DNA of 41,623 bases. Origin: JAJXWB01 sp039808645 (GTDB lineage: Bacteria; Pseudomonadota; Alphaproteobacteria; Rhizobiales; Beijerinckiaceae). Made by a program: the position numbers and the translations under genes. Every line of letters starts with the position of its first letter. Position 1 is the first letter of the stretch. Of this stretch, positions 8,551-16,868 are shown in pieces. The stretch covers positions 1-41,623 of the forward strand of contig JBDHTL010000013.1 of the NCBI GenBank assembly GCA_039808645.1, given 5' to 3'. A model generated the notes under the pieces. That model saw nothing but the letters and a program-made list of their open reading frames with translations, was not told the DNA's origin and searched no databases.

Positions 8551-11090
8551 GCGAGCCCCTTCGGCGTTTCCGCGCGCACGGCGTTGGAGCCCTGAAGGAA
8601 GTAGCGCGCCTCGATGGCGAGCGCGAGCGACATCAGGCTCTGCTCGAAGTCCGTGATCCTGCCGTTGTCGAGCCGGGACGCTTCCGCGACCGAAAGATCG
8701 GCGTCGAGCATGCGGGCGATGCGCTGCGGCGCTTCGAGCATGCCGTCCTGGCGCAGAGTCGGCAGACCGGCCAGGTGCTCGTTGATGCGCTGGACCTGAA
8801 AGGCGACCGACCGCGGATTGTTGGGATCGAGCAGCGCCATGTCGCGCACCGGCGCGAGCGCGACGCCGACGAGATAGCGCGAGCGATAGGTGATCTGCGA
8901 GTCGATGAGGTCGAGCATGACGTCGAGATTGTCCGCCGTGGCGTCGCGATCGGCGAACATGCGCGCGAGGCCGCAGGTCGAGATGCCGCGCTCGACGCGC
9001 CGGCCGATGTCGAGGAAGGACCAGCCGGCGACGCGGTTGAAGTTTTCCTGGATGAGGCCCGACAGCGCCGAAAGCGCGTGCAGCGCGCCTTCCGCGCGGT
9101 CGATGAGTTCGGCTTCCGGCAGGGGCGTCGCGGGCAGGGGCACGGCGAGGCGGTGTTCGAGATCGCCGAGAATCTGCCAGATGTCCTGCGACAGGCGCTC
9201 GCGGATGATCGAGGCCGCCGCGCGCGCGGCGCGGGCGAGGGCGGCGCCGGAGGAGATGTTGCGCGGGTCGTGCAGCGCGGCCGCGGCGATCTCCGCCGGG
9301 GATTTCGTTACCGGCGCCTTCGGTTCGTCGCCGGCGCGGCGCGGCGTCAACAGGCTCTGCAAGCGCGCGCGCGCGTTCGATCCGCCGTCGGGCGCGCTTT
9401 CGGTGACGCGCGCGCAATAGCAGCGCACGAGCCGCAGCGTCGCCTCCGCGCGCTCGAGATAGCGGCCGAACCAGAAGAGATTGTCCGCGGCGCGACTCGG
9501 CAGATTTCCGAGCTGGCGCACGATGCGCACCTGGTCGCCGACCGGCAGCAGCGTCGTCTGTTCGACGGGCCTGTCCTCGATCACCCATACGTCGGCCGAG
9601 GTCACGCCTTCGCCCATCGACAGCGCGCGCGCGTCGATATTGTCGGACATGCGGCAGAAGCCGCCCGGCATGACGCGCCAACCGTCGGGCGTCGCGGCGG
9701 CATAGACGCGCAGCGTGAAAGGACGCGGCGCGATCGCGCCGTCGATCCAGGCGGGCGTGGTCGACAGGCGCACGATTTCCTGGCCGACATAGTCGACGCC
9801 GCGCCGGCCGATCGCCGCGCGCAGGCGATTGCGCCTGGCTTCCTCGATCTCGGAGGAGACCGCGGTCCGGCCGTTCTCGAGGCCCGGCGGATTGTCGACG
9901 AAGGCGCCCGAGATCGCCATGCGGTCGAAATCGGCGAGAACCTCGTTCGCGGCGGCGCGATCGCCGCACCACCAGGTCGCGATATGCGGAAGGATGAGAT
10001 CCTCGCCCATCAGGCGGCGCGACATGGGCGCGAGATAGCCGAGCAATGCGCGCGACTCGATGAGGCCCGCGCCCGGCATGTTCGCGACGACGACCTCGCC
10101 GGCGCGGATCGAATCCATCAGGCCCGGCACGCCGAGCCGCGATGCGGCGTTGAGTTCGAGCGGATCGCACCAGTCGGCGTCGATCCGGCGCAGCAGCGCG
10201 TCGGCGCGCTTGAGCCCGGCGATGGTGCGCACGTGCACCTTGTCGTCGCGCACGACGAGGTCGCCGCCTTCCACGAGCAGGAAGCCGAGATAGCGCGCGA
10301 GATAGGCCTGTTCGTAGTAGGTCTGGCTGTACGGGCCGGGCGTCAGCAGGCAGATGCGCGGTTCGCTGCGCTTGGCGGCGGCCACGAGGCCGGCGCGAAA
10401 CTCGCGGAAGAAGCCCGCGAGCCGATCGACGTTGAGATCGCGATAGAGATTGGCGAAGACGCGGCTGAAGACGAGGCGGTTCTCGAGCGCGTGGCCGGCG
10501 CCGGAGGGGGCTTGGGCGCGGTCGCCCAGCACCCACCAGCGTCCGTCGGGGCCGCGGCCGATGTCGGCGGCGTAGAAGCGCAGCCAGCGGCCGCCGGCCG
10601 GGCGCGCGCCGTGCAGCGGACGAATGAAGTCGGGCGAGCCGAGGATGGCGGGAGAGGGCAGCACGCCCTCCGAGACGAGGCGGCCTTCGCCGTAGATGTC
10701 GGTGAGCGCGCGGTCCCACAATTCCGCGCGCTGCGCTATTCCGCGCTCCAGATTCGCCCATTCGGCGCCGTCGATCAGCAGCGGCAGACGGCCGAGCGGC
10801 CACGAGCGCTCGCTGGTCTCGCCATAGACGCGGTACGACATGCCGGTCTCGCGAATCAGGCGGTCGGCGGTCGCGAAGCGCTGCGCGAGGTCCTTCTGGC
10901 TGTATCGGGCGAGCGCGACGAAGAACTTGACCCAGAGCTGGCGCGCGACGCCGTCCGAGTCCAGGAATTCGTCGGGCACGCCGTCGACCGGATGATAGCC
11001 GGCGATCCAGTTCTCGATCTGGCGCGCGACCGAGGCGCGCCCGCCGCGGGCTTCCGCGCGGCGCAGCGTCTCCTTCAGACGCTCGGTCAC
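8547..11090 (-). CDS. Fusion of circularly permuted ATP-grasp (DUF404/DUF407) and alpha-E (DUF403) domains
   Basis: This 847-aa protein joins two modules usually encoded by adjacent genes. Residues ~30-520 form the circularly permuted ATP-grasp region (FRPLHG-type blocks around DFIRPLHGARPAGGRWLRFY, GRWWVLGDRAQAPSGAGHAL, LLTPGPYSQTYYEQAYLARY, and the C-terminal RPFTLRVYAAATPDGWRVMP and GGFCRMSD). From ~528 the helical alpha-E domain begins (LPSRAADNLFWFGRYLERAE), ending LALAIEARYFLQGS. Permuted ATP-grasps are predicted to form amide or peptide bonds using ATP; the alpha-E domain has no established chemistry. GTG 11090 has GGAGAT about 9 bases upstream. It is coupled to the transglutaminase-like gene downstream. 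Neither the substrate nor a partner peptide gene is visible nearby. Confidence 0.93.
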   Translation of the reverse strand: MTERLKETLRRAEARGGRASVARQIENWIAGYHPVDGVPDEFLDSDGVARQLWVKFFVALARYSQKDLAQRFATADRLIRETGMSYRVYGETSERSWPLGRLPLLIDGAEWANLERGIAQRAELWDRALTDIYGEGRLVSEGVLPSPAILGSPDFIRPLHGARPAGGRWLRFYAADIGRGPDGRWWVLGDRAQAPSGAGHALENRLVFSRVFANLYRDLNVDRLAGFFREFRAGLVAAAKRSEPRICLLTPGPYSQTYYEQAYLARYLGFLLVEGGDLVVRDDKVHVRTIAGLKRADALLRRIDADWCDPLELNAASRLGVPGLMDSIRAGEVVVANMPGAGLIESRALLGYLAPMSRRLMGEDLILPHIATWWCGDRAAANEVLADFDRMAISGAFVDNPPGLENGRTAVSSEIEEARRNRLRAAIGRRGVDYVGQEIVRLSTTPAWIDGAIAPRPFTLRVYAAATPDGWRVMPGGFCRMSDNIDARALSMGEGVTSADVWVIEDRPVEQTTLLPVGDQVRIVRQLGNLPSRAADNLFWFGRYLERAEATLRLVRCYCARVTESAPDGGSNARARLQSLLTPRRAGDEPKAPVTKSPAEIAAAALHDPRNISSGAALARAARAAASIIRERLSQDIWQILGDLEHRLAVPLPATPLPEAELIDRAEGALHALSALSGLIQENFNRVAGWSFLDIGRRVERGISTCGLARMFADRDATADNLDVMLDLIDSQITYRSRYLVGVALAPVRDMALLDPNNPRSVAFQVQRINEHLAGLPTLRQDGMLEAPQRIARMLDADLSVAEASRLDNGRITDFEQSLMSLALAIEARYFLQGSNAVRAETPKGLA

Positions 11091-11192
11091 CGCAGCATCT
11101 CCGTGGCGCGATCGAACGGGCGATGTCGCGTCAAGAGTGGCGCTCCGATCCGGTTGAAGGGAGGCCGAATATAGCCAGATCGCGTCGCCTGT

Positions 11193-11753
11193 CTAACCTT
11201 TGGGCGTCAGCGCGCCGTCCGGGGTTCTGTTGAGGCCGACAGGCGTTTCCTCGATGTCGACATCGAAGGTTTCAAGGAAGCGCGAGACCATCATGTAATA
11301 GCCGATGGCGAGCGTCAGCTCCTGCATTTCCTTGTGCGACAGGCGCCGCGCAAGCGGGCTGAATGTCGCGTCGGACGCGCGCACGTTCTTCACCACGTCG
11401 TCGGTGAAACGCATGATCTCCTTCTCGGCATCGGAGAAGGCGGCGGCCTCCGGCCCTTCGTGGATGGCCGCGATCTTGGCCTCGCTCATGCCGAGCTGGC
11501 GGCCGATGCGCTCGTGCTGATGGACTTCGTATTTCGCCCCCGACAGCACGCCGACGCGGATGATGGCGATCTCGCGCAGGACCGGATCGAGCTTGGTGAA
11601 ATAGAGGATCTGGCTGCCGAGCCGGTTGAACCCGTCGATCAGCTCGCCGGAATGGCCGAGCATGCGGAAGATGTTCAGCTTCGGCAGCTTCTCGTAGGCC
11701 TTCTTCGCGCGCCCTTCGGCCTTGCCGATGTCGAAATAGGGGATGCGGGCCAT
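11193..11753 (-). CDS. Carboxymuconolactone decarboxylase/AhpD-like protein
   Basis: A 186-aa all-helical protein of the AhpD-like superfamily. The core runs from DPVLREIAIIRVGVLSGAKY through EVHQHERIGRQLGMSEAKIA to FTDDVVKNVRASDATFSPLA. It has no CxxC pair, so it is not a disulphide-reducing AhpD. Instead it has the YE.xQH arrangement of the carboxymuconolactone-decarboxylase-like branch, in which the Glu/His pair may act in acid-base or hydroperoxide chemistry. ATG 11753 is a reasonable start. It stands 102 bases downstream of the ATP-grasp/alpha-E start on the same strand side, with no clear operon partner. The substrate is unknown. Confidence 0.85.
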   Translation of the reverse strand: MARIPYFDIGKAEGRAKKAYEKLPKLNIFRMLGHSGELIDGFNRLGSQILYFTKLDPVLREIAIIRVGVLSGAKYEVHQHERIGRQLGMSEAKIAAIHEGPEAAAFSDAEKEIMRFTDDVVKNVRASDATFSPLARRLSHKEMQELTLAIGYYMMVSRFLETFDVDIEETPVGLNRTPDGALTPKG

Positions 11754-11785
11754 GGGGCTTTCTCACAGTGTTTGAAGCGGCGCGA

Positions 11786-11908
11786 CCCCCTCCCCGACCC
11801 TCCCCCGCTTCGCGGGAGAGGGGGCAGATGCGAGGCTTCACCCAGATCGTAGATCACGGGCGCCTGCCGTCCCCTCTCCCGCGAAGCGGGGGAGGGAAAG
11901 GGAGGGGG
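11786..11908. repeat. Large inverted repeat with CCCTCCCC arms
   Basis: Two long arms, 11786-11823 and 11871-11908, are almost perfect inverted copies. Each carries its own small hairpin (CCCGCTTCGCGGG type) beside G- or C-runs such as CCCCCTCCCCGACC and GGGAAAGGGAGGGGG. It lies between the AhpD-like gene and korB. This is a second dispersed-repeat family, different from the GTCAT...ATGAC one. Confidence 0.85.
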
Positions 11909-11917
11909 CCTTGCGAT

Positions 11918-12973
11918 TTACCGCAACGACGCGTTGATCTTCGCCAGCGCCGCCGCGCCCGGCACCAGATCGGCGTCGGTCAGTTCGTTGAGCGGACGGT
12001 CGACCGTGTTGAGGCGGTCGTGCATGTCGCCGGGGTCATCCTCGAGGTAGACGAGGCCGGTCGGGATTTCGCCGGCGACGTCGTGCGACATGAGGTAGTT
12101 GATCGCGGCCACGCGGTCGTGCACGTCGTAGTCCGCGTTGATCTTGCGCAGCAGGATCGACGTGCCGTCATGCAGCTTCACCTGCTGCGTCTGGCCCGGC
12201 TCGTAATCCGCGGTGATCGGCGCGCGCTCGGTGATGAAGTCGAGCGAATTGACCGCCTCGTTGTGGGCGCGCACGTAGTCGAAGCTCTTGGTCGAGCCTT
12301 CGTGATTGTTGAAGGCGACGCAGGGCGAGATGCAGTCGATGAAGGCCGGGCCCTTGTGGTCGATGGCGGCCTTGATGAGCGGCGTCAGCTGCTTCTTGTC
12401 GCCGGAGAAGGAGCGGGCGACGAAGGTCGCGCCGAGATGGATCGCCATGGTGACGAGGTCGATCGGGTCGTCGGTGTTGACCGCGCCCTTCTTCAGCTTG
12501 GCGCCCTTGTCCGATGTCGCCGAGAACTGGCCCTTCGTCAGGCCGTACACGCCGTTGTTGGCGACGATATAGACCATGTTGACGCCGCGCCGGATCGAAT
12601 GGGCGAACTGGCCGAAGCCGATCGAGGCTGAATCGCCGTCGCCGGACACGCCGAGATAGATCAGGTCCTTGTTGGCGAGATTGGCACCGGTCAGCACCGA
12701 GGGCATGCGGCCGTGCACGGAATTGAAGCCGTGCGCGTTGCCGAGAAAATAGGTCGGCGTCTTCGACGAGCAGCCGATGCCCGACAGCTTGGCGATGCGG
12801 TGCGGCGGCAGGTCGAGTTCGAAACAGGCGTGCATGATCGCTGACGAAATCGAATCGTGGCCGCAGCCGGCGCAGAGCGTCGAAATCGAGCCTTCGTAGT
12901 CGCGATGGGTGAGGCCGAGCGCGTTCTTCTCGATCGCGGGATGGCGGAATTTCGGCTTGGGGAGGTAGGTCAC
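11918..12973 (-). CDS. korB: 2-oxoacid (2-oxoglutarate):acceptor oxidoreductase, beta subunit
   Basis: This thiamine-diphosphate-binding subunit of a CoA-dependent 2-oxoacid oxidoreductase decarboxylates the 2-oxoacid and passes electrons on. Of 351 aa, the TPP/Mg motif is at 111-140 (GDGDSASIGFGQFAHS and NMVYIVANN). The four cysteines of one [4Fe-4S] cluster are present: Cys34 and Cys37 in LCAGCGHD, Cys68 in GIGCSS, Cys218 in CISPCVAFNN. The start ATG 12973 overlaps the korA stop by four bases (ATGA), showing translational coupling. The sequence resembles the 2-oxoglutarate-type enzymes more than pyruvate ones, but substrate choice is inferred. Confidence 0.93.
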   Translation of the reverse strand: MTYLPKPKFRHPAIEKNALGLTHRDYEGSISTLCAGCGHDSISSAIMHACFELDLPPHRIAKLSGIGCSSKTPTYFLGNAHGFNSVHGRMPSVLTGANLANKDLIYLGVSGDGDSASIGFGQFAHSIRRGVNMVYIVANNGVYGLTKGQFSATSDKGAKLKKGAVNTDDPIDLVTMAIHLGATFVARSFSGDKKQLTPLIKAAIDHKGPAFIDCISPCVAFNNHEGSTKSFDYVRAHNEAVNSLDFITERAPITADYEPGQTQQVKLHDGTSILLRKINADYDVHDRVAAINYLMSHDVAGEIPTGLVYLEDDPGDMHDRLNTVDRPLNELTDADLVPGAAALAKINASLR

Positions 12974-14805
12974 GAAAGAGCCCCTTCCTTGGCGGGCGAA
13001 GACGCCTTGGCCACGAGATCGGCGATGGCGCGCACGATGAAGCGCGCCGTGACGGGCGAGCCGTCGTAGTGCAGCACGGAGACGAGCCGATCGGGCGAGG
13101 CGCCGTTCTCGGTCATCAGCAGCGTGCGGAGCTGGGCGTCGCGGTTCTGCTCGACGACGAAAATCTTCTCGTGGCTCGCGATGAAATCATCAACCTCGCG
13201 CGAGAACGGGAAACCGCGCAGGCGCATGACGTCGATCTCGACGCCCTGCTTGCGGAGAATGTCGATCGCCTCGTCCATCGGCGCGGCGGTCGAGCCGTAG
13301 TGCAGCACGCCGAAGCGCGCGCCCTTGCCGACCGTATCGAGCAACGGCGCCGGCACGTAGGTCTTGGCCGTCTCGAACTTGCGCAGGAGACGCTGCATGT
13401 TCTCGACGTAGGGGCCGCCTTCTTCCGTGTAACGGGCGTAGGCGTCGCGGGTGGTGCCGCGCGTGAAGAAGGAGCCGCGGCTCGGATGCGTGCCGGGATA
13501 GGTGCGGAACGGAATGCCGTCGCCGTCGACGTCGAGATAGCGGCCGAAGTCGCGATGCGTGTCGAGGTCGGCCCGCGTCATCACCTTGCCGCGATCGAGC
13601 TTGCGATTATCGTCCCACTCGAAGGGCTTGGTGAGATGCGAATTCATGCCGATCTCGAGATCGAGCATGACGAAGACCGGCGTCTGCAGGCGGTCCGCGA
13701 GATCAAAGGCGAGCGCGCCGAATTCGAAGGCCTCGCCCGGATCGCGCGGGAAGAGCAGGACGTGCTTGGTGTCGCCGTGCGAGGCCCAGGCGCAGGCGAG
13801 CACGTCCGACTGCTGCGTGCGTGTCGGCATGCCGGTCGAGGGGCCGCCGCGCTGCACGTTGAACAGCACGGCCGGAATCTCCGCGAAATAGGCGAGCCCC
13901 AGGAATTCCTGCATCAGCGAAATGCCCGGGCCCGACGTCGCGGTGAAGGCGCGCGCGCCGTTCCAGCCGGCGCCGATGACGACGCCGATGGAGGCGAGTT
14001 CGTCCTCGCATTGCACGATGGCGTACTTGTTCTTGCCGGTCTCCGCATCGCCGCGCAGGCGCTTGCAGTAAGTTGTGAAGCCTTCGGCGAGCGAGGTGGA
14101 GGGCGTCAGCGGATACCAGGCGCAAACGGTGGCGCCGCCATAGACCGCGCCGAGCGAGGCCGCCGCATTGCCCTCGACGTAGATGCGGTCGCCGACCTTG
14201 TCGGCCGGCTTCACGCGCAGGCCGATGGGACATTCGAGATTGGCGAGCGCCCAGTCGCGGCCGATGGTCAGCGCGTTGAGATTGGCGTCGATCAGCTTCT
14301 GCTTGCCCTTGAACTGTTCGGCGAGCAGCGTCTCGATCACGCCGACGTCCATGTCGAGCACGGCCGAGAGCGCGCCGAGCCCCATGATGTTCTTCATCAG
14401 CTGGCGCTGGCGGGCGTCGTTGTATTCGCGATTGCAGATCTCGGTCAGCGGCACGCCGATGACGGTGAGGTCCTCGCGGAATTTCGAGGCGGGGATCGGC
14501 CGCGAGCAATCGTAGAAGAGGTAGCCGCCGTATTCGATCGAGGCGACGTCCTTGTCCCAGGTCTGCGGATTCATCGCGACCATCAGGTCGGTGCCGCCGC
14601 GCGCGCCGAGCCAGCCCTGTTCGCAGACGCGCACCTCGAACCAGGTGGGCAGGCCCTGGATGTTGGAGGGGAAGATGTTGCGCGTCGCCACCGGCACGCC
14701 CATGCGCATCACGGCGCGGGCGAACAGGAGGTTCGCGGAGGCCGAGCCGGAGCCGTTGACGTTGGCGAACCGGACGACGAAATCGTTCACGCTTTCGATC
14801 GGCAT
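12970..14805 (-). CDS. korA: 2-oxoacid (2-oxoglutarate):acceptor oxidoreductase, fused gamma-alpha subunit
   Basis: The 611-aa protein carries an N-terminal gamma domain (residues ~1-190, with GSGSASANLLFARAVMRMG) fused to the alpha pyrimidine-binding domains. Alpha motifs are GNAAASLGAVYGGATVCAWY, YPLTPSTSLAEGF, TSGPGISLMQEFLGLAYFAE, and the C-terminal LHYGSTAAPMDEAID and IFVVEQNRDAQL transketolase-C region. With KorB it forms the catalytic unit that makes succinyl-CoA plus reduced acceptor from 2-oxoglutarate. ATG 14805 shares a base with the korC stop (TGATG), so all three genes are coupled. A GGGGG lies close upstream. At 611 and 351 aa, KorA and KorB match the large alpha and smaller beta subunits known for this family. 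Confidence 0.93.
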   Translation of the reverse strand: MPIESVNDFVVRFANVNGSGSASANLLFARAVMRMGVPVATRNIFPSNIQGLPTWFEVRVCEQGWLGARGGTDLMVAMNPQTWDKDVASIEYGGYLFYDCSRPIPASKFREDLTVIGVPLTEICNREYNDARQRQLMKNIMGLGALSAVLDMDVGVIETLLAEQFKGKQKLIDANLNALTIGRDWALANLECPIGLRVKPADKVGDRIYVEGNAAASLGAVYGGATVCAWYPLTPSTSLAEGFTTYCKRLRGDAETGKNKYAIVQCEDELASIGVVIGAGWNGARAFTATSGPGISLMQEFLGLAYFAEIPAVLFNVQRGGPSTGMPTRTQQSDVLACAWASHGDTKHVLLFPRDPGEAFEFGALAFDLADRLQTPVFVMLDLEIGMNSHLTKPFEWDDNRKLDRGKVMTRADLDTHRDFGRYLDVDGDGIPFRTYPGTHPSRGSFFTRGTTRDAYARYTEEGGPYVENMQRLLRKFETAKTYVPAPLLDTVGKGARFGVLHYGSTAAPMDEAIDILRKQGVEIDVMRLRGFPFSREVDDFIASHEKIFVVEQNRDAQLRTLLMTENGASPDRLVSVLHYDGSPVTARFIVRAIADLVAKASSPAKEGALS

Positions 14806-16577
14806 CACGCCCCCGCTCGCGGAAGTTGCACGGAAAATTTCTGCATGTCCCACGCGCCGGTGGGGCAGCGTTCGGCGCACATGCCGCAATGGAGGCAGAC
14901 GTCCTCGTCCTTCACCATCACGCGTTTGGTCTTGAGCTCGCCGGACACGTAGAGGTCCTGCGTCAGGTTCGGCGCCGGCGCGCTGAGGCGCTTGCGTAAG
15001 TCGGGTTCGGCGCCGTCCTGCGTGAAGGTGATGCAGTCCATCGGGCAGATGTCGACGCAGGCGTCGCATTCGATGCACAGCGGCGCGGTGAAGATCGTGT
15101 CGACGTCGCAATTGAGGCAGCGCTGCGCTTCGGCGAGCGCGCGGGCCGTGTCGAAGCCGAGCTCGACCTCCACGCGAATGTCGGTCAGCGCCACGGCATT
15201 GTCGCGCAGCGGCACCTTCAGGCGGCGCTGGAGCGAAATGTCGTTGTCGTAGGACCATTCGTGAATGCCCATCTTCTGGCTCACGAATTCGCCCTTGGCC
15301 TGCGGCTGCACGTCGACGTCGCGGCCCTGGCACAGCGCGTCGATCGAGAAGGCCGCGCCGTGTCCGTGCGCGACCGCCCAGATGATGTTCTTCGGTCCGA
15401 AGGCCGCGTCGCCGCCGAAGAAGACGTTGGGAATGGTCGAGCGATAGGTGACGCTGTCGACCTTCGGCATGTCCCATTTGTCGAATTCGAGACCTATGTC
15501 GCGTTCGATCCACGGAAAGGCGTTTTCCTGGCCGACCGCGACGAGCACTTCGTCGCATTCGATCAGCGTGTCGGGCTCGCCGGTCGGCACGAGCGAGCGG
15601 CGACCCTTCGCGTCGTATTCGGCGCGCACCTTCTCGAACACCATGCCGGTCAGGCGGCCGTCGACATGCTTGACCTCCTTCGGCACGAGGAAGTTGAGGA
15701 TCGGGATGCCCTCGTGCATCGCGTCCTCCTTCTCCCAGGGCGAGGCCTTCATTTCCTCGAAGCCCGAGCGCACGACGACCTTCACGTCCTCGCCGCCGAG
15801 ACGGCGGGCGGAGCGGCAGCAGTCCATCGCCGTATTGCCGCCGCCGAGCACGATCACGCGCTTGGCGATCTTCTTGACGTGGCCGAAGGCGACGTTGGCG
15901 AGCCAGTCGATGCCGATGTGGATATGCGCGGCGGCCTCGGCGCGGCCGGGCACGTCGAGATCGCGGCCGCGCGGCGCGCCGGTGCCGACGAAGACGGCGT
16001 CGTAGCCCTGGTCGATCACGCCCTTGAGGCTGTCGATGCGCTTGCCGTGCACGAAGTTCACGCCGAGGTCGAGCACGTAGCCCATCTCCTCGTCGATCAC
16101 GCTTTCGGGCAGGCGGAAGCGCGGGATCTGCGTGCGCATGAAGCCGCCGGCCTTCGGCTCCGAATCGAAGACGGTGACGTCATAGCCGAGCGGCGCGAGA
16201 TCGCGCGCCACCGTCAGCGAGGCGGGGCCGGCGCCGATGCAGGCGACGCGCTTGTTGTTCTTCTTCGCGGCGCGCTCGGGCATTCGGCCGCGCACATCTT
16301 CCTTGAAGTCGGCGGCGACGCGCTTGAGGCGGCAGATCGCGACCGGCTCGTCCTCGACGCGGCCACGGCGACAGGCGGGTTCGCAGGGGCGGTCGCAGGT
16401 GCGTCCGAGAATGCCGGGAAAGACATTGGACTGCCAATTGATCATATAGGCGTCGCCGTAGCGGCCCGCTGCGATCAATCGGATGTATTCCGGGACGGGT
16501 GTGTGGGCGGGACACGCCCATTGGCAATCGACGACCTTGTGGAAATAGTCAGCCGGCGCGACTTGATCTGATCTCAC
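14805..16577 (-). CDS. korC: FAD/NAD(P)/Fe-S electron-transfer subunit, glutamate-synthase-small-chain type with C-terminal ferredoxin domain
   Basis: A 590-aa flavoprotein that most likely transfers electrons between KorAB and NAD(P). It starts with GltD-type cysteines (Cys18, Cys22, Cys61, Cys65, Cys69, Cys82), then the FAD Rossmann motif GAGPASLTVARDLAPLGYDV at 115 and the NAD(P) motif VLGGGNTAMDCC at 243. It ends in a two-cluster ferredoxin (CIECDACVDICPMDC from 501; CLHCGMCAERCP from 561). The start is GTG 16577, with an excellent GGGAGGA 4-6 bases upstream; longer upstream reading is antisense to shc. Three-subunit NADP-linked 2-oxoglutarate oxidoreductase (KorABC) is known from Azoarcus evansii, which supports the name. 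It is first in the operon and divergent from shc. Confidence 0.9.
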   Translation of the reverse strand: MRSDQVAPADYFHKVVDCQWACPAHTPVPEYIRLIAAGRYGDAYMINWQSNVFPGILGRTCDRPCEPACRRGRVEDEPVAICRLKRVAADFKEDVRGRMPERAAKKNNKRVACIGAGPASLTVARDLAPLGYDVTVFDSEPKAGGFMRTQIPRFRLPESVIDEEMGYVLDLGVNFVHGKRIDSLKGVIDQGYDAVFVGTGAPRGRDLDVPGRAEAAAHIHIGIDWLANVAFGHVKKIAKRVIVLGGGNTAMDCCRSARRLGGEDVKVVVRSGFEEMKASPWEKEDAMHEGIPILNFLVPKEVKHVDGRLTGMVFEKVRAEYDAKGRRSLVPTGEPDTLIECDEVLVAVGQENAFPWIERDIGLEFDKWDMPKVDSVTYRSTIPNVFFGGDAAFGPKNIIWAVAHGHGAAFSIDALCQGRDVDVQPQAKGEFVSQKMGIHEWSYDNDISLQRRLKVPLRDNAVALTDIRVEVELGFDTARALAEAQRCLNCDVDTIFTAPLCIECDACVDICPMDCITFTQDGAEPDLRKRLSAPAPNLTQDLYVSGELKTKRVMVKDEDVCLHCGMCAERCPTGAWDMQKFSVQLPRAGA

Positions 16578-16749
16578 GCATCCTCCCTGGCGCGCTTCCC
16601 CTGCGCCACATCCGCGACTGCCGCTGGGGCGTTTCGCGGGTCCTGCTCTTGCATGCAGAATTGGGCCCGATTGCGTCCTTTCGTCAAGCCAAGCGCCGCA
16701 AATCGCTGACTTTGCCGGATTCGACCTTCGGCGACAGGGTGAAGGCTTC

Positions 16750-16775
16750 GCATTGCCGAAATTTTGCGGCAATGC
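16750..16775. promoter_or_regulatory. 9-bp inverted repeat in the korC-shc divergent region
   Basis: GCATTGCCG (16750-16758) and CGGCAATGC (16767-16775) are perfect inverted copies around an eight-base AT-rich loop. It lies 173 bases from korC and 94 bases from shc, in the 291-bp shared upstream region. It is a candidate operator or hairpin; no specific regulator can be named. Confidence 0.4.
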
Positions 16776-16815
16776 GGCGCCACAGGACGCGACTTGGCCC
16801 ACCGCCGCGACTTGC

Positions 16816-16848
16816 GCTATTGATAGATCGATTGTGCATCGCAATAGC
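16816..16848 (+). promoter_or_regulatory. Inverted repeat just upstream of shc
   Basis: GCTATTG (16816-16822) and CAATAGC (16842-16848) are perfect inverted copies 19 bases apart, ending 20 bases before the shc start. Either a regulator site or a 5'-UTR stem controlling shc translation is possible. Confidence 0.35.
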
Positions 16849-16868
16849 CGAGGCGCAGAGATTTCCGT

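Noticed and set aside
8775..11174. 799-codon open frame on the plus strand
   Set aside because: Exactly antisense to the ATP-grasp/alpha-E gene, low complexity (Ala/Arg/Asp/His), no motif.
13069..14952. 627-codon open frame on the plus strand
   Set aside because: Antisense to korA, which has full family motifs and coupled start and stop signals.
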